Shown here piece by piece: positions 1 through 6,942 of a DNA stretch of 27,103 bases. The translations under genes and the position numbers were made by a program. The notes under the pieces were generated by a model. That model had not been told where the DNA came from. It made no database searches and worked only from the letters and a program-made list of their open reading frames with translations. Position 1 is the stretch's first letter. Each line of letters starts with the position of its first letter. This DNA comes from a virus: positions 1 to 27,103 of IMG/VR virus record IMGVR_UViG_3300049491_001022, one strand, 5' to 3'.

Positions 1-1
1 T

Positions 2-187
2 GCGATGGGCCTCTCGCCGGAGATGTTCATCCAGCTCGAGCAGATCAAGCGGTTCGCCGCCGCCTGCGAGAAAGCCGGCAACGTCTGTGTGATCGGCTCC
101 TCGTCCAACCCGGTGAACGTGAACGCGTCTCGACGGCCGTCCCTGGATTGGGACGGCCGTTCTGGCGTCCGGAGTTACAATGTTCAA
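2..187 (+). other. Open in-frame segment entering from the left edge, C-terminal part of an unidentified protein
   Basis: This reading frame is open at the left edge and continues without a stop into the dCMP deaminase frame. Up to about position 130 its codons are typical of the window, with G or C in nearly every third position. The peptide contains LSPEMFIQLEQIK and later a VIGSSSNPVNVNA end. That end loosely resembles the C-terminus of SPFH/band-7 (prohibitin-like) proteins, where a PE-Q-I helix precedes a short hydrophobic tail, but this is a weak guess. After 130 the frame runs through a perfect hairpin and loses its coding look. A single T at 131 instead of C would make a TGA stop directly before the hairpin. 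The upstream gene may therefore have lost its stop, or this may be a true fusion. Confidence 0.45.
133..160 (+). terminator. Perfect hairpin, probable terminator before the deaminase gene
   Basis: The left arm acggccgtccc (133-143), a six-base loop (144-149) and the right arm gggacggccgt (150-160) form a perfect 11-bp GC-rich stem. No run of T follows, so it is not a textbook intrinsic terminator. Its place between two coding stretches, about 27 bases before the deaminase start, fits a terminator or an mRNA-stabilising end. Confidence 0.55.
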
Positions 188-670
188 ATGCACGACGAAG
201 ACGACCTCAATCTGACGATCAACCAGCATCGCATCGACCTCGATGAGGCGTACATGCAGATGGCCGAGATCTGGGCCAAGCGCTCCAAGGCAAACCGCCT
301 CCAGGTCGGCGCCTTGATCGTCAAGGACAAGCAGATCATCAGCGACGGGTACAACGGGATGCCGGCCGGCGACGTGCACGAGGTGTGCGAGTACTGGGAG
401 CTCCAGGACGATGACCTCATGATGCCGATCCTGCGCACCAAGCCCGAGGTGCTGCATGCCGAGTCGAACGCGCTGATGAAGATCACCGAGAACGGTGGTG
501 TCGGCGCTCAAGGCGCGACCTTGTACACGACGTACAGCCCGTGCTTCGAGTGCGCCAAGCTGATCAAGCAAGCCAAGATCTCGCGGGTCGTGTTCCGCCA
601 CCAGTACCGAGACCCCGGCGGGATCGACATGCTGCGCAAGCGGGGCGTGACCGTGGACCAGCTCGCATGA
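188..670 (+). CDS. dCMP deaminase (cytidine/deoxycytidylate deaminase family)
   Basis: This is a zinc-dependent deaminase that should convert dCMP to dUMP, feeding thymidylate synthesis for phage DNA. Counting from the ATG at 188, the 160-residue protein has the catalytic HAE at residues 90-92. The zinc-binding PCxxC follows, with Cys119 and Cys122. The N-terminal part has the GA-I-KD and GYNGMPAG segments usual for phage dCMP deaminases. The start at 188 is chosen because the family domain begins about 18 residues later and a GGAG lies at 171-174, although its spacing is long. The frame is also open upstream to the window edge, so an N-terminal fusion cannot be excluded. The stop overlaps the next gene's ATG (ATGA), suggesting coupled translation with the polymerase piece. 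Confidence 0.88.
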   Translation: MHDEDDLNLTINQHRIDLDEAYMQMAEIWAKRSKANRLQVGALIVKDKQIISDGYNGMPAGDVHEVCEYWELQDDDLMMPILRTKPEVLHAESNALMKITENGGVGAQGATLYTTYSPCFECAKLIKQAKISRVVFRHQYRDPGGIDMLRKRGVTVDQLA

Positions 671-1218
671 AGGAACTCTCAGTCGAGCTGAACGATCGAA
701 CCCTGCGGTTCGACGGTGTCTCCATCGTCCCGCCCGAGTTTGTGCAGGACTTCATGCTGCGTGGCCTTCCAGTTCAGCACATGCGGCTGAGCTCGACAAC
801 CGACGAGACCGAGCAGTTCAACTCCCAAGCTGGTGATGACGCCTTGCGCCTCGTCTCTGGGGAGCCGGTGAACCTGAACTTCTCCTGGAAGCTGCCACAA
901 GAGTTCCTCAGCCTGGACGTCGTCGAGCACGTGTCGGTGGTGTTCGGCGAGCGTCTGCCTGCCCTGAAGTATGACGCTACCCAGACCGAGCTCGCAATCC
1001 ACCGGGTGGCCCAGGAGCTCCAGCAGTTCAGGAACCGCGGCCTGCTCGACCTGCTGCGCGTCATCATCTACACGCTCCATCGCTTCCGCGAGACCGGCCA
1101 GGTGTTCGGAGTCGGGCGTGGCTCGTCCTGCGCCTCGTACATCCTGTTCCTGCTTGGCCTGCACGTGGTCGACCCGATCAAGTTCAAGGTCGACCTGGAG
1201 GAGTTCATGCACGCATAG
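667..1218 (+). CDS. DnaE-like (family C) DNA polymerase, N-terminal palm piece
   Basis: This 183-residue protein ends with the first half of a bacterial DNA polymerase III alpha palm. GVGRGSS at 148-154 matches the nucleotide-binding GRGS segment of DnaE. The stretch ASYILFLLGL...DPIKF and the end DLEEFMH match the region just before the PDxDxDF catalytic motif. The protein stops there, two residues after FMH. The catalytic Asp residues are on a separate gene at 6942-7514. No PHP exonuclease domain is present; residues 1-100 are unrecognised. ATGA overlap couples it to the deaminase. Its last 14 bases overlap the end of an antisense GIY-YIG endonuclease. The endonuclease may have cut the gene, or the gene may already have ended there. 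The polymerase assignment rests on motifs and is good for the palm; activity is unproven. Confidence 0.78.
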   Translation: MKELSVELNDRTLRFDGVSIVPPEFVQDFMLRGLPVQHMRLSSTTDETEQFNSQAGDDALRLVSGEPVNLNFSWKLPQEFLSLDVVEHVSVVFGERLPALKYDATQTELAIHRVAQELQQFRNRGLLDLLRVIIYTLHRFRETGQVFGVGRGSSCASYILFLLGLHVVDPIKFKVDLEEFMHA

Positions 1219-1783
1219 CGCACTTGTTGAAGTGATACCTGTAGAGGTTCGGCCCACGCCCCTCTACTTGACAGTGCGGACAGATCTTCACTCGCTGTGC
1301 CGGGTGTTCGCCACGAGCTGCCAGGTTTAGGTTTCGTTTCGTGGCGTTCTCCGATCCACGCTCGCCAAGCCAGTTGTGCCGTCCCTCATCAACAAGCTTC
1401 TTTACTCTTCCACTTGCCGCCACAGAATAGTTCGCTGTTGAACGCGTCTTTGCCATCTCTTTGACGACATCGGAGGACCATCCCTTGCCGCCCCGCGTTT
1501 GGTTATACCCGTTCGAATCCTCGTCTCTGATGTAGGCCCGGTACTGCTCAATGAGAATAATCTCCAGGTCGTCCACTGACGCGGTAGCGCTAGCCAGAAC
1601 CTTGAATGAAAAGTTCTCTGCGCCGTGTTTACGAATAGCTCGGCAAAGAGGCGAACCCGATCCCTTGGCCGCGGACAGAAAGTGATCACGCCGCCGATCC
1701 TCAGGTCGATTTTTCGTCTGACCAATGTAGACTTTTCCGTTCACTTCGTTCGTGAGACAATACACAATGCGCACATCTTCCAT
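1205..1783 (-). CDS. GIY-YIG homing endonuclease with C-terminal zinc finger
   Basis: This is a mobile endonuclease gene antisense to the surrounding operon. The N-terminus has the GIY-YIG pattern as IVYCLTN...KVYIGQT. It continues with the conserved Arg in RRRDHF, a catalytic Glu in LIEQY, and GYNQTRGG. Near the C-terminus CPHC followed by H and KC forms a likely C2HC zinc finger, as in many phage GIY-YIG enzymes. The ATG at 1783 directly follows a GTG at 1786; neither has a strong ribosome site. Composition is more AT-rich than the neighbours, as expected for an incoming element. Its 3' end overlaps the polymerase N-piece by 14 bases and its 5' end overlaps the plus ORF 1767-1982, so it may have disturbed both. 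Confidence 0.88.
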   Translation of the reverse strand: MEDVRIVYCLTNEVNGKVYIGQTKNRPEDRRRDHFLSAAKGSGSPLCRAIRKHGAENFSFKVLASATASVDDLEIILIEQYRAYIRDEDSNGYNQTRGGKGWSSDVVKEMAKTRSTANYSVAASGRVKKLVDEGRHNWLGERGSENATKRNLNLAARGEHPAQRVKICPHCQVEGRGPNLYRYHFNKCAMRA

Positions 1784-1982
1784 CACTTATTTAGATCAAA
1801 AACCAGAGCCCCCGCCGAACCGGGTCGAACTCACCGGGTTCGGCTCGCTGTTCTTCAACTCCATGGCCGAGTGCAACGAGTACCTGGCCGAACCGCTCTG
1901 GCGGCGCATCCTCGGGCGCACGAAGTACCAGCGCAGGCTGGCTGAAGATCAAAACCGGCTGACGGCCGGCAGAGGTAAATAG
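1767..1982 (+). CDS. Unknown small ORF, possibly the remnant of a gene cut by the endonuclease
   Basis: From about 1800 to the stop the frame has the GC-rich codon use of the real genes. The peptide includes VELTGFGSLFFNSMAECNEY and a basic, Arg-rich tail ending in TAGRGK. The first ten codons lie inside the antisense endonuclease gene and look non-native. The true start may therefore have been lost or moved by the insertion; an alternative is ATG 1863. No ribosome site supports either start. I do not recognise the protein. It could be a residual 3' fragment or a short gene translated from a longer transcript. The last bases contain a TAAATA element for the next gene. Confidence 0.45.
   Translation: MRTSSITYLDQKPEPPPNRVELTGFGSLFFNSMAECNEYLAEPLWRRILGRTKYQRRLAEDQNRLTAGRGK
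1788..1794 (-). promoter_or_regulatory. CTAAATA element before the GIY-YIG gene
   Basis: On the minus strand CTAAATA lies immediately before the GTG/ATG of the endonuclease. It resembles the T4 late promoter core TATAAATA and recurs before two other endonucleases here. It sits so close to the start codon that a transcript from it would have essentially no leader, so it may be coincidental. Confidence 0.3.
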
Positions 1983-2010
1983 GGAACATGCCCCGTTTGG
2001 GCTCCAGGAG
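1976..2010 (+). promoter_or_regulatory. Late-type TAAATA promoter, leader hairpin and Shine-Dalgarno
   Basis: TAAATA (1976-1981) resembles the -10 of T4 late promoters (TATAAATA). It is followed by a small stem GCCC/GGGC (1990-1993 with 1999-2002) and then AGGAG (2006-2010), five bases before the ATG at 2016. The same order, TAAATA then stem-loop then AGGAG, occurs at 16430-16454. A late promoter here would suit the co-chaperonin downstream. Confidence 0.45.
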
Positions 2011-2015
2011 AACCA

Positions 2016-2231
2016 ATGTCCAATGCCATCCGTTCAGCGCGCGGAGACCACGTTGACTTCGAGCTGCTGGCCATCAAGGCTCAGCTCGCCGCAAAGCCAG
2101 TTCCAAAGCCAGTCGAGCAACGTCGCGTTGCGATCGAGGAACGCGAAGGAACCCGGCCAGTCGAGTCCGCCGCCGTGACTGAACTGCTCAAGGCTGCCGA
2201 AGCCGAGAAAACCGCGCCAAAGCGCAAATAA
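2016..2231 (+). CDS. Small charged protein of unknown function
   Basis: A 71-residue hydrophilic protein with mixed charge, rich in Ala, Glu, Lys and Pro. It has a PVPKPVEQRR stretch, a predicted helix VTELLKAAEAEK and a basic end PKRK. The AGGAG at 2006-2010 gives a strong, well-spaced start. It is the first gene after a late-type promoter and sits 13 bases before the GroES-like gene, so the two are probably co-transcribed. No domain is recognised. The likely flexible, charged nature would suit a binding or scaffold role, but this is only inference. Confidence 0.7.
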   Translation: MSNAIRSARGDHVDFELLAIKAQLAAKPVPKPVEQRRVAIEEREGTRPVESAAVTELLKAAEAEKTAPKRK

Positions 2232-2244
2232 CCAGAGACCTCCC

Positions 2245-2586
2245 ATGTCCGCTGACTTCACCGTTCTTCGTCCTCTCAAGTCCACCATCCTGTTCCAGTT
2301 CATGGACGAGGTGGGTGGCGCCAAGGGTCGCTTTCACGAGCGCTCCAAGTCTGGCCTGATCATCCCTGTGATGGGCAAGGCGCAGACCGAGTCCAACCGC
2401 TGGGGTCGTGTCGTCGCGATCGGCCCTGACGTTCAAGGCATCGCCGTCGGCGAGTTCATCCTCGTCGCCGCACAGAAGTGGACCACGTCCGAAACCTGGC
2501 AAGGCGAGAAAGTCTGGAAGACCGTCGACATCCAGGAAGCCGTGATCTGTGTCACGGACGACGAAGCCAGCACGGTGACGATGTGA
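2245..2586 (+). CDS. GroES-like co-chaperonin
   Basis: A 113-residue protein with the overall pattern of chaperonin-10. The N-terminal strand is LRPLKSTILFQ. A mobile-loop-like region SKSGLIIP sits where GroES has GGIIIP. A WGRVVAIGPD strand matches the GroES VVAVGPG turn. A gated segment and a C-terminal strand with VICVTDD follow. In T4-like phages a co-chaperonin (gp31) replaces GroES so that the host GroEL can fold the major capsid protein. Length is slightly above bacterial GroES (about 97) and near T4 gp31 (111). There is no strong ribosome site; 13 bases separate it from the previous gene. A distant GroES fold is likely, although identity is by pattern only. Confidence 0.68.
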   Translation: MSADFTVLRPLKSTILFQFMDEVGGAKGRFHERSKSGLIIPVMGKAQTESNRWGRVVAIGPDVQGIAVGEFILVAAQKWTTSETWQGEKVWKTVDIQEAVICVTDDEASTVTM

Positions 2587-2780
2587 GTGCTTGCGCGTGC
2601 ATGGGCCCAGCGGGAGATTGCCCGTGCATTCGCCAGAGTCGGGGTCAGAAGGTTCCAATCACTGAGACCTTCATCAGCCCCGACCTCTTCGCGCTGCTTC
2701 CTGAAGAGGATCAACGCACCATCAATGACCTGAAGCACAAGGCGCTGGCCTTGTACATCGTCGCCAAGAACACCCCATGA
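2583..2780 (+). CDS. Cys-rich mini-protein
   Basis: A 65-residue protein starting at GTG 2583, which overlaps the previous stop as GTGA. The N-terminus holds CAC and, eight residues on, CPC, suggesting one bound metal ion. The rest is a helical segment with DLFALLPEEDQRTINDLKHKAL. The function is unknown. It sits between the co-chaperonin and a large membrane protein and overlaps the latter's start as ATGA, so it is translated within the same operon. Confidence 0.7.
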   Translation: MSACACMGPAGDCPCIRQSRGQKVPITETFISPDLFALLPEEDQRTINDLKHKALALYIVAKNTP

Positions 2781-4135
2781 TCTTCGTCCTGCTGACCTTC
2801 CTCGCCGCATTTGCGATCGAGGGCCTTGGAACTTTCGTCTCCGTGATCGGCCTGAGCACGCTGTTTGGGGCGAACCCAATCATCATCGCGCTTGCGATCG
2901 CGCTCGACGCCGGCAAGCTGATCGTCGTCACGCTCCTGTACTCGTACTGGAAGCAGCTCGGCAAGCTGATGAAGTCGTACGCGCTGATTGCGGCGACCAT
3001 CACGATGATCATCACCTCAGCTGGTGCCGCCGGGTACCTGTCTGGCGAGTTCCAGAAGGCGATCCTTGGCACGCAAGAGGGCAGCCTCAAGGTCGACGTC
3101 CTCAAGGGTCAGATCGCGAAGTACGAGGAACGGAAGAAGCAGATCGACGCACAGATCGCCGCCCTGCCAGAGAAGACGACCGTCAATCAGCGCCTGCGCT
3201 TGATGAATGGCTTCAAGGCCGAACAGTCTGACCTGCAAGCGAAGATCAGCGAGATCGACAAGCAGCTGCCTGACCTGCAGATCAAGCAGATCGGCGTAGA
3301 GGCCAAGGCCGGCCCGATCCTGTACATCGCCAAAGCGTTCGACATCCCGGTTGAAAGCGCCGTGAAGTACGTGATCCTGATGATCATCTTCGTGTTCGAC
3401 CCGCTCGCCGTCTTCCTCATCATCGCTGGGAACTTCCTGCTCCATCAACACCGGATGAAGAAAGACCACAGCGTTGCCGATGCGGACCTGTTCGCTGGCA
3501 GCGAAGATGAGCTGATCATCCTCAAGGACAAGCACGCGTTGAACCAACAGCTCATAGACGATGACTCGCCACGCATGCACGCTGAGAAGGCTGAGAAGTT
3601 CTGGGCCGAGCAGGACAAGCTCGCCGCAGCCCGCACCGCCGCCCACCGCGCCCGCTTGGAAGCCGACACGCTGCCTGAGCCGGCGTTCTATCCAACGATG
3701 CCACCCGTCCCACCAGCCCGCGAAGAGTACGTCGGGCCGATGACAAAGACGTTCGATGAGACATACGTCGAGAAAACGTATGTCGCTGACGAGGACGATC
3801 ACGACGGCCCGCTGCCACGGACGCACGACGAGACCTTCGTCGAGAACTCGTCGATCACGACCGGTGAGTTTGAACCGGAGCCCCGCGGTGTCACCGCCGA
3901 GGAGCTGGTGCAGAGCCAACCAAGCCAGATCTTCGAGGTGCTCGAGCCAACCCCTGTGTCGCCTGAGATTGTTCCTGACACCACCCCAGCTCGCGAGCAG
4001 ATCAAGCTCTCCGACCTGATGGGCAAGCCACGCTCGAGCCTGAACGACGTGGAAGCCGACCCCACGGTCAGGTTCGACGAGAATCCAGTGATCTCGATCA
4101 CGTCACAACAGTACTCGAACCTCAAGCAAGGTTGA
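2777..4135 (+). CDS. Large membrane protein with coiled coil and acidic tail
   Basis: A 452-residue protein. Hydrophobic segments at about residues 3-25, 33-56, 66-88 and 196-222 predict four membrane spans. Between spans three and four, residues 104-172 form a charged coiled coil. The C-terminal half (about 225-452) is soluble, Pro- and acid-rich. It contains two related copies of a short repeat, one near TFDETYVEKTY and the other near THDETFVEN. The architecture suggests an inner-membrane protein with a long cytoplasmic tail that could gather other proteins. It starts at an ATGA overlap. I do not recognise the family by name; roles in membrane reorganisation, lysis control or superinfection exclusion are only guesses. 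A promoter begins about 4 bases before its end. Confidence 0.8.
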   Translation: MIFVLLTFLAAFAIEGLGTFVSVIGLSTLFGANPIIIALAIALDAGKLIVVTLLYSYWKQLGKLMKSYALIAATITMIITSAGAAGYLSGEFQKAILGTQEGSLKVDVLKGQIAKYEERKKQIDAQIAALPEKTTVNQRLRLMNGFKAEQSDLQAKISEIDKQLPDLQIKQIGVEAKAGPILYIAKAFDIPVESAVKYVILMIIFVFDPLAVFLIIAGNFLLHQHRMKKDHSVADADLFAGSEDELIILKDKHALNQQLIDDDSPRMHAEKAEKFWAEQDKLAAARTAAHRARLEADTLPEPAFYPTMPPVPPAREEYVGPMTKTFDETYVEKTYVADEDDHDGPLPRTHDETFVENSSITTGEFEPEPRGVTAEELVQSQPSQIFEVLEPTPVSPEIVPDTTPAREQIKLSDLMGKPRSSLNDVEADPTVRFDENPVISITSQQYSNLKQG

Positions 4136-4160
4136 CCAGGGTTGCCGTGCAAGGTACAAT
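4132..4160 (+). promoter_or_regulatory. Sigma70-type promoter
   Basis: TTGACC (4132-4137) matches the -35 consensus at five of six positions. A 17-base spacer leads to TACAAT (4155-4160). This is the best classical promoter in the window. Transcription should start near 4167, which is the A of the next gene's ATG, so the message may be leaderless. It drives the clamp-loader operon. Confidence 0.75.
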
Positions 4161-4166
4161 CCTTGT

Positions 4167-4433
4167 ATGGACAACATCATCGGCTTCTTGACGGGTGCTG
4201 GCATCGGCCTCCTCGTCTCCATTCCCCTTGGCCTGCTCGCGACGTACTTCATCGTGATGTGGAAGATCCAACGGGTGCTCAGCAACGCGGGTACTGAGGC
4301 GACTGGCCTTGCGGCCAAGCTCGTCAAGCGTGCCGCTCTCGAGTACGCGAAGAAACGTGTGCTCGCCCCGCCTTCACCGCGTGAAGATGCCGTGACCAAG
4401 GCGCAGATCGACGCGTACGCGAGGCCGCAATGA
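4167..4433 (+). CDS. Small membrane protein, first gene of the clamp-loader operon
   Basis: An 88-residue protein with one long or two short N-terminal hydrophobic segments (about residues 4-33, IIGFLTGAGIGLLVSIPLGLL) and a basic amphipathic C-terminal half. The start codon lies six bases after a TACAAT -10 box and has no Shine-Dalgarno, suggesting a leaderless transcript. It overlaps the clamp-loader ATPase gene as ATGA. The function is unknown. A role tethering replication to the membrane is conceivable from position alone. Confidence 0.75.
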   Translation: MDNIIGFLTGAGIGLLVSIPLGLLATYFIVMWKIQRVLSNAGTEATGLAAKLVKRAALEYAKKRVLAPPSPREDAVTKAQIDAYARPQ

Positions 4434-5338
4434 ACAAAGTCTGGACAGAAGTCTACCGCCCGCAGTCCATCAAGGACGTGATCTTCGGCAGCGAGCATGA
4501 GCGCGAGACCTTCTCACGGTTCGTCAAGGACGGCGAGTTCCCGAACATGCTCTTGGTCGGCAACCCCGGCACCGGCAAGACCTCGATCTCGCTCTCACTG
4601 GTGAACGACCTGAAGGTCGACCCCAGCGACGTGATGAAGATCAACTGCTCAAGCGAGCAGATCGAGGCGATCCGCTCCAAGGTCGAGACCTTCGCGTACA
4701 CCATGCCGATGGGCGAGTTCAAGGTGGTGCGGCTCGAAGAGATGGACTACCTGTCGCTCCCCGCCCAAGGCCTGCTCCGTGTGTTGATCGAAGAAGTCCA
4801 AGGCTCGTGTCGCTTCATCTGCACAGCGAACTACGCGAACAAGATCATGCCGGCCCTGCAAGATCGGTTCCAGGTGTACACGTTCAGCTCGCCAGACCGT
4901 GACATCGTGACAGTGCGGGCAGCCGACATTCTGGAGAAAGAAGGCGTCGAGTTCGACGTCGACGACCTGCTCAAGGTGGTCGAGGCCGGGTACCCGAGCT
5001 TCCGCAAGATCACGCACCTGCTCGAGCAGTCCTCCAAGACCGGCAAGCTCGTCATCACTGGGGCTGGCGCCGCTGCGGACTGGAAGCTTCAGCTGCTGCC
5101 ACTGCTCGAGACCTCGAACTTCCAGGCCGCTCGAAAGCTGGTGTGCGAGACCGCAAGTCGTGAAGAGCTGCAAGACGTGTTCAGCTTCCTGTACCGAAAC
5201 GTGAACCGCGTACCGAAGCTCAAGGACAAGTGGGACCAAGCCGTGATCTTGATTGCGCAGTACCAGTACCAACACCAGTTCGTGGCCGACGTCGAGATCC
5301 AAGTCGCCGCGTTGTTCATCGAGCTGGGCGCGCTATGA
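4430..5338 (+). CDS. Sliding-clamp loader ATPase, T4 gp44-like
   Basis: A 302-residue AAA+ ATPase of the RFC/gp44 type that loads the sliding clamp on DNA. It opens with WTEVYRPQSIKDVIFG, the standard start of clamp-loader subunits. Walker A is GNPGTGKT at 44-51. The Walker B region at about 99-106 ends in EEMD. Sensor 1 is FICTAN at about 129-134, and the arginine of DRF (about 145-147) sits where other loaders have the SRC arginine finger. A C-terminal helical collar follows. Length is close to T4 gp44 (319). The gp62-like partner is encoded 180 bases downstream. The operon also encodes the catalytic half of a DnaE-like polymerase. Confidence 0.93.
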   Translation: MNKVWTEVYRPQSIKDVIFGSEHERETFSRFVKDGEFPNMLLVGNPGTGKTSISLSLVNDLKVDPSDVMKINCSSEQIEAIRSKVETFAYTMPMGEFKVVRLEEMDYLSLPAQGLLRVLIEEVQGSCRFICTANYANKIMPALQDRFQVYTFSSPDRDIVTVRAADILEKEGVEFDVDDLLKVVEAGYPSFRKITHLLEQSSKTGKLVITGAGAAADWKLQLLPLLETSNFQAARKLVCETASREELQDVFSFLYRNVNRVPKLKDKWDQAVILIAQYQYQHQFVADVEIQVAALFIELGAL

Positions 5339-5529
5339 GAGAACGCTATTTCACAATCTTGGTTGTTCTGGTGCTTTTTGCTGGCGGCACGCTGATCGGG
5401 TTCGGTGCACGCAGGGAACAAGGACTGAAGGACATCTGCACTCAGAAAGGTGGTGTCTGGCTTCATCGCGATTTTATGTGCATTAGCAAGGACACTGTCA
5501 TTGATGTGAGGGCACCACGTGGCCGTTGA
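5335..5529 (+). CDS. Small single-span membrane protein with two cysteines
   Basis: A 64-residue protein, start overlapping the clamp-loader stop as ATGA. Residues 5-24 form a hydrophobic signal anchor, followed by a soluble part with Cys at two places (ICTQKGGVW and MCIS). In the periplasm these could form a disulfide. Codon use is unlike its neighbours, with TAT, TTT, TTG and GTT, suggesting recent arrival. It separates two clamp-loader genes that are normally adjacent and overlaps the second by 11 bases. The function is unknown. Confidence 0.72.
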   Translation: MRERYFTILVVLVLFAGGTLIGFGARREQGLKDICTQKGGVWLHRDFMCISKDTVIDVRAPRGR

Positions 5530-6031
5530 TCGCGATGCGTTCGACCTCTTCCAGTTTCTCGGCAAGCTGAACCGGCGCGACCAGCACGCGTTCACCGAGC
5601 TGACCGAGGAAGGTCAGAAAGCAGCGCACCCACTGGTGATCATGCGCTGGCTCAGTGGCACCTCTGACCCGGCCCAGATCATTCGGCTGAACGAGTTCGC
5701 AAACAAGTACGTGTTCAGCCTGGGGCATGACAAGGAGCTGCTGTTCAAGCTCCTGGCGGCCGCTTGTACTGGTCGAGTGAACCGCACAACATGGCTCAAG
5801 GGCCCAACCTCAACAAGCACCAAGCTTGCGATCGCTGCGATCATGGCCAAGTACCAATGCTCGACCCGCGAGGCCAAGGAGTATCTCCCGCTGCTCGAAG
5901 CCGCGGACGTGGTAGGATACGCCGAAGACGCGGGCTGGGAAGCCGACCAGCTGAAGAAGCTGAAACTCGAACTGGGGAAAGATGATGAACCGCGAGGAGC
6001 TGCGAGCAAACGCAGCAAGTCGAAGAAGTGA
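5519..6031 (+). CDS. Clamp-loader small subunit, T4 gp62-like
   Basis: A 170-residue protein starting at GTG 5519 after a well-placed GAGGG. The conserved-looking middle, PLVIMRWLSG...LNEFANKYVFSLGHDKELLFKLL, resembles the small loader subunit of T4-like phages. That subunit lies next to gp44 and completes the clamp-loader complex. A helical region follows, with TKLAIAAIMAKYQCSTREAKEYLPLL. The basic tail ends in SKRSKSKK. Position next to the gp44-like ATPase supports the call; sequence similarity to T4 gp62 itself is weak. It overlaps the next gene by 50 bases. Confidence 0.72.
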   Translation: MAVDRDAFDLFQFLGKLNRRDQHAFTELTEEGQKAAHPLVIMRWLSGTSDPAQIIRLNEFANKYVFSLGHDKELLFKLLAAACTGRVNRTTWLKGPTSTSTKLAIAAIMAKYQCSTREAKEYLPLLEAADVVGYAEDAGWEADQLKKLKLELGKDDEPRGAASKRSKSKK

Positions 6032-6722
6032 CGGCACCGTCACTGAAGCAGCGCCGACCTGGCACTGCGAGTTCTGCCTGCGCGACTGGCAAACCGAGAA
6101 CGGGTTCATGAAGCACTTCTGCAAGGAACGCGAGAAGCTAGAGCTGGCGAAGTCGCCACTCGGTCAGGCCGCGTACGGGTACTACGGCCAGTGGCTAAGG
6201 AACAAGAAGCGCTCGGTGCCAGCTCAAGAGACCTTCATGACCTCCCGCACGTTCAATCACTTCGTGAAGTTCGCCGAGTGGGTCACCAAGCTCTCCATCC
6301 CGAACCCAACACGGTTCATTGAGCTCATGGTGGAGACCGACACCCCTCCAATGCTCTGGTGCCGTGACACCACGTACGCGCTGTACGTGCAGTGGTACGA
6401 CAGCGCGTACCCGCCTGAGAGCCAGTTCGTCGAGACCCTGGACGCCCTCAAGCGGTACGCCTCCGATCTTGGATGTGAGCTCAAGGACGTGTTCGCTGCG
6501 CTCGGCATCAGCGAGCTCACGAAACTCGCACGCCGTCGAAAGCTCTCGCCGTGGCTGCTGCTCTCGTCGCCCAGCTTCCTGCGCTGGATCCAGACGGTGC
6601 CACCAGCGGACCGCGAGAATCTGAACCAAGCGGTGGACTTCATGGCGTACGTCAATCGCATCAACGCTCGCCCAGATCTGGCCGCAGAGTTTAGGAGTGC
6701 CTGTGAGCAAGAAGCTTGTTGA
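5982..6722 (+). CDS. Zinc-finger protein of the replication operon
   Basis: A 246-residue protein with one predicted zinc finger near the N-terminus: Cys29 and Cys32, then His45 and Cys47 (WHCEFC...KHFC). The remainder is mostly helical, with many Trp and Tyr residues and no recognised catalytic motif. The start ATG ATG at 5982 has GGGGA upstream and lies inside the end of the gp62-like gene. Its place between clamp-loader and polymerase genes suggests a DNA-binding accessory factor, for example in primer recognition or late transcription. That role is inferred only from context. Confidence 0.72.
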   Translation: MMNREELRANAASRRSDGTVTEAAPTWHCEFCLRDWQTENGFMKHFCKEREKLELAKSPLGQAAYGYYGQWLRNKKRSVPAQETFMTSRTFNHFVKFAEWVTKLSIPNPTRFIELMVETDTPPMLWCRDTTYALYVQWYDSAYPPESQFVETLDALKRYASDLGCELKDVFAALGISELTKLARRRKLSPWLLLSSPSFLRWIQTVPPADRENLNQAVDFMAYVNRINARPDLAAEFRSACEQEAC

Positions 6723-6942
6723 GGAAGAGATGTTCGCTGGGTACCCACTCGCCACCCGTGCGTTCTATGGCAAGATCATCTACATGATGCTGCTCAACGA
6801 CTTGGCGTACCGCAGAGGGTACTTCGACGTGCGGCTCTGTGACACCAATGACCCCTTCACCTGGTTCCGGTTCGTGGAGCAGATCCCCGACATCAAGCTC
6901 TGGTTGGACATTGATGACGACATCGAGGGAGTGACGCGGTAA
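6703..6942 (+). CDS. Small acidic protein upstream of the polymerase C-piece
   Basis: A 79-residue protein starting at GTG 6703, supported by AGGAG at 6693-6697. A GTG at 6697 in the same frame lies within that ribosome site and is less likely. It is rich in aromatic and acidic residues (LWLDIDDDIEG near the end). It overlaps the zinc-finger gene by 20 bases, and its stop shares one base with the ATG of the polymerase C-piece. No family is recognised. Tight coupling on both sides suggests it acts with its neighbours. Confidence 0.7.
   Translation: MSKKLVEEEMFAGYPLATRAFYGKIIYMMLLNDLAYRRGYFDVRLCDTNDPFTWFRFVEQIPDIKLWLDIDDDIEGVTR

Noticed and set aside
3017-3919. 300-codon minus-strand frame opposite the large membrane protein
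   Set aside because: The plus strand encodes clear membrane spans and coiled coil with normal codon use and coupled starts. The minus peptide is low-complexity and Arg/Leu/Val-rich, typical of a shadow.
1205-6942. Intein or group I intron explaining the split polymerase
   Set aside because: The N-piece ends in a plain stop without intein junction residues, and the pieces are separated by many complete genes. The endonuclease insert leaves no room for an intron core.
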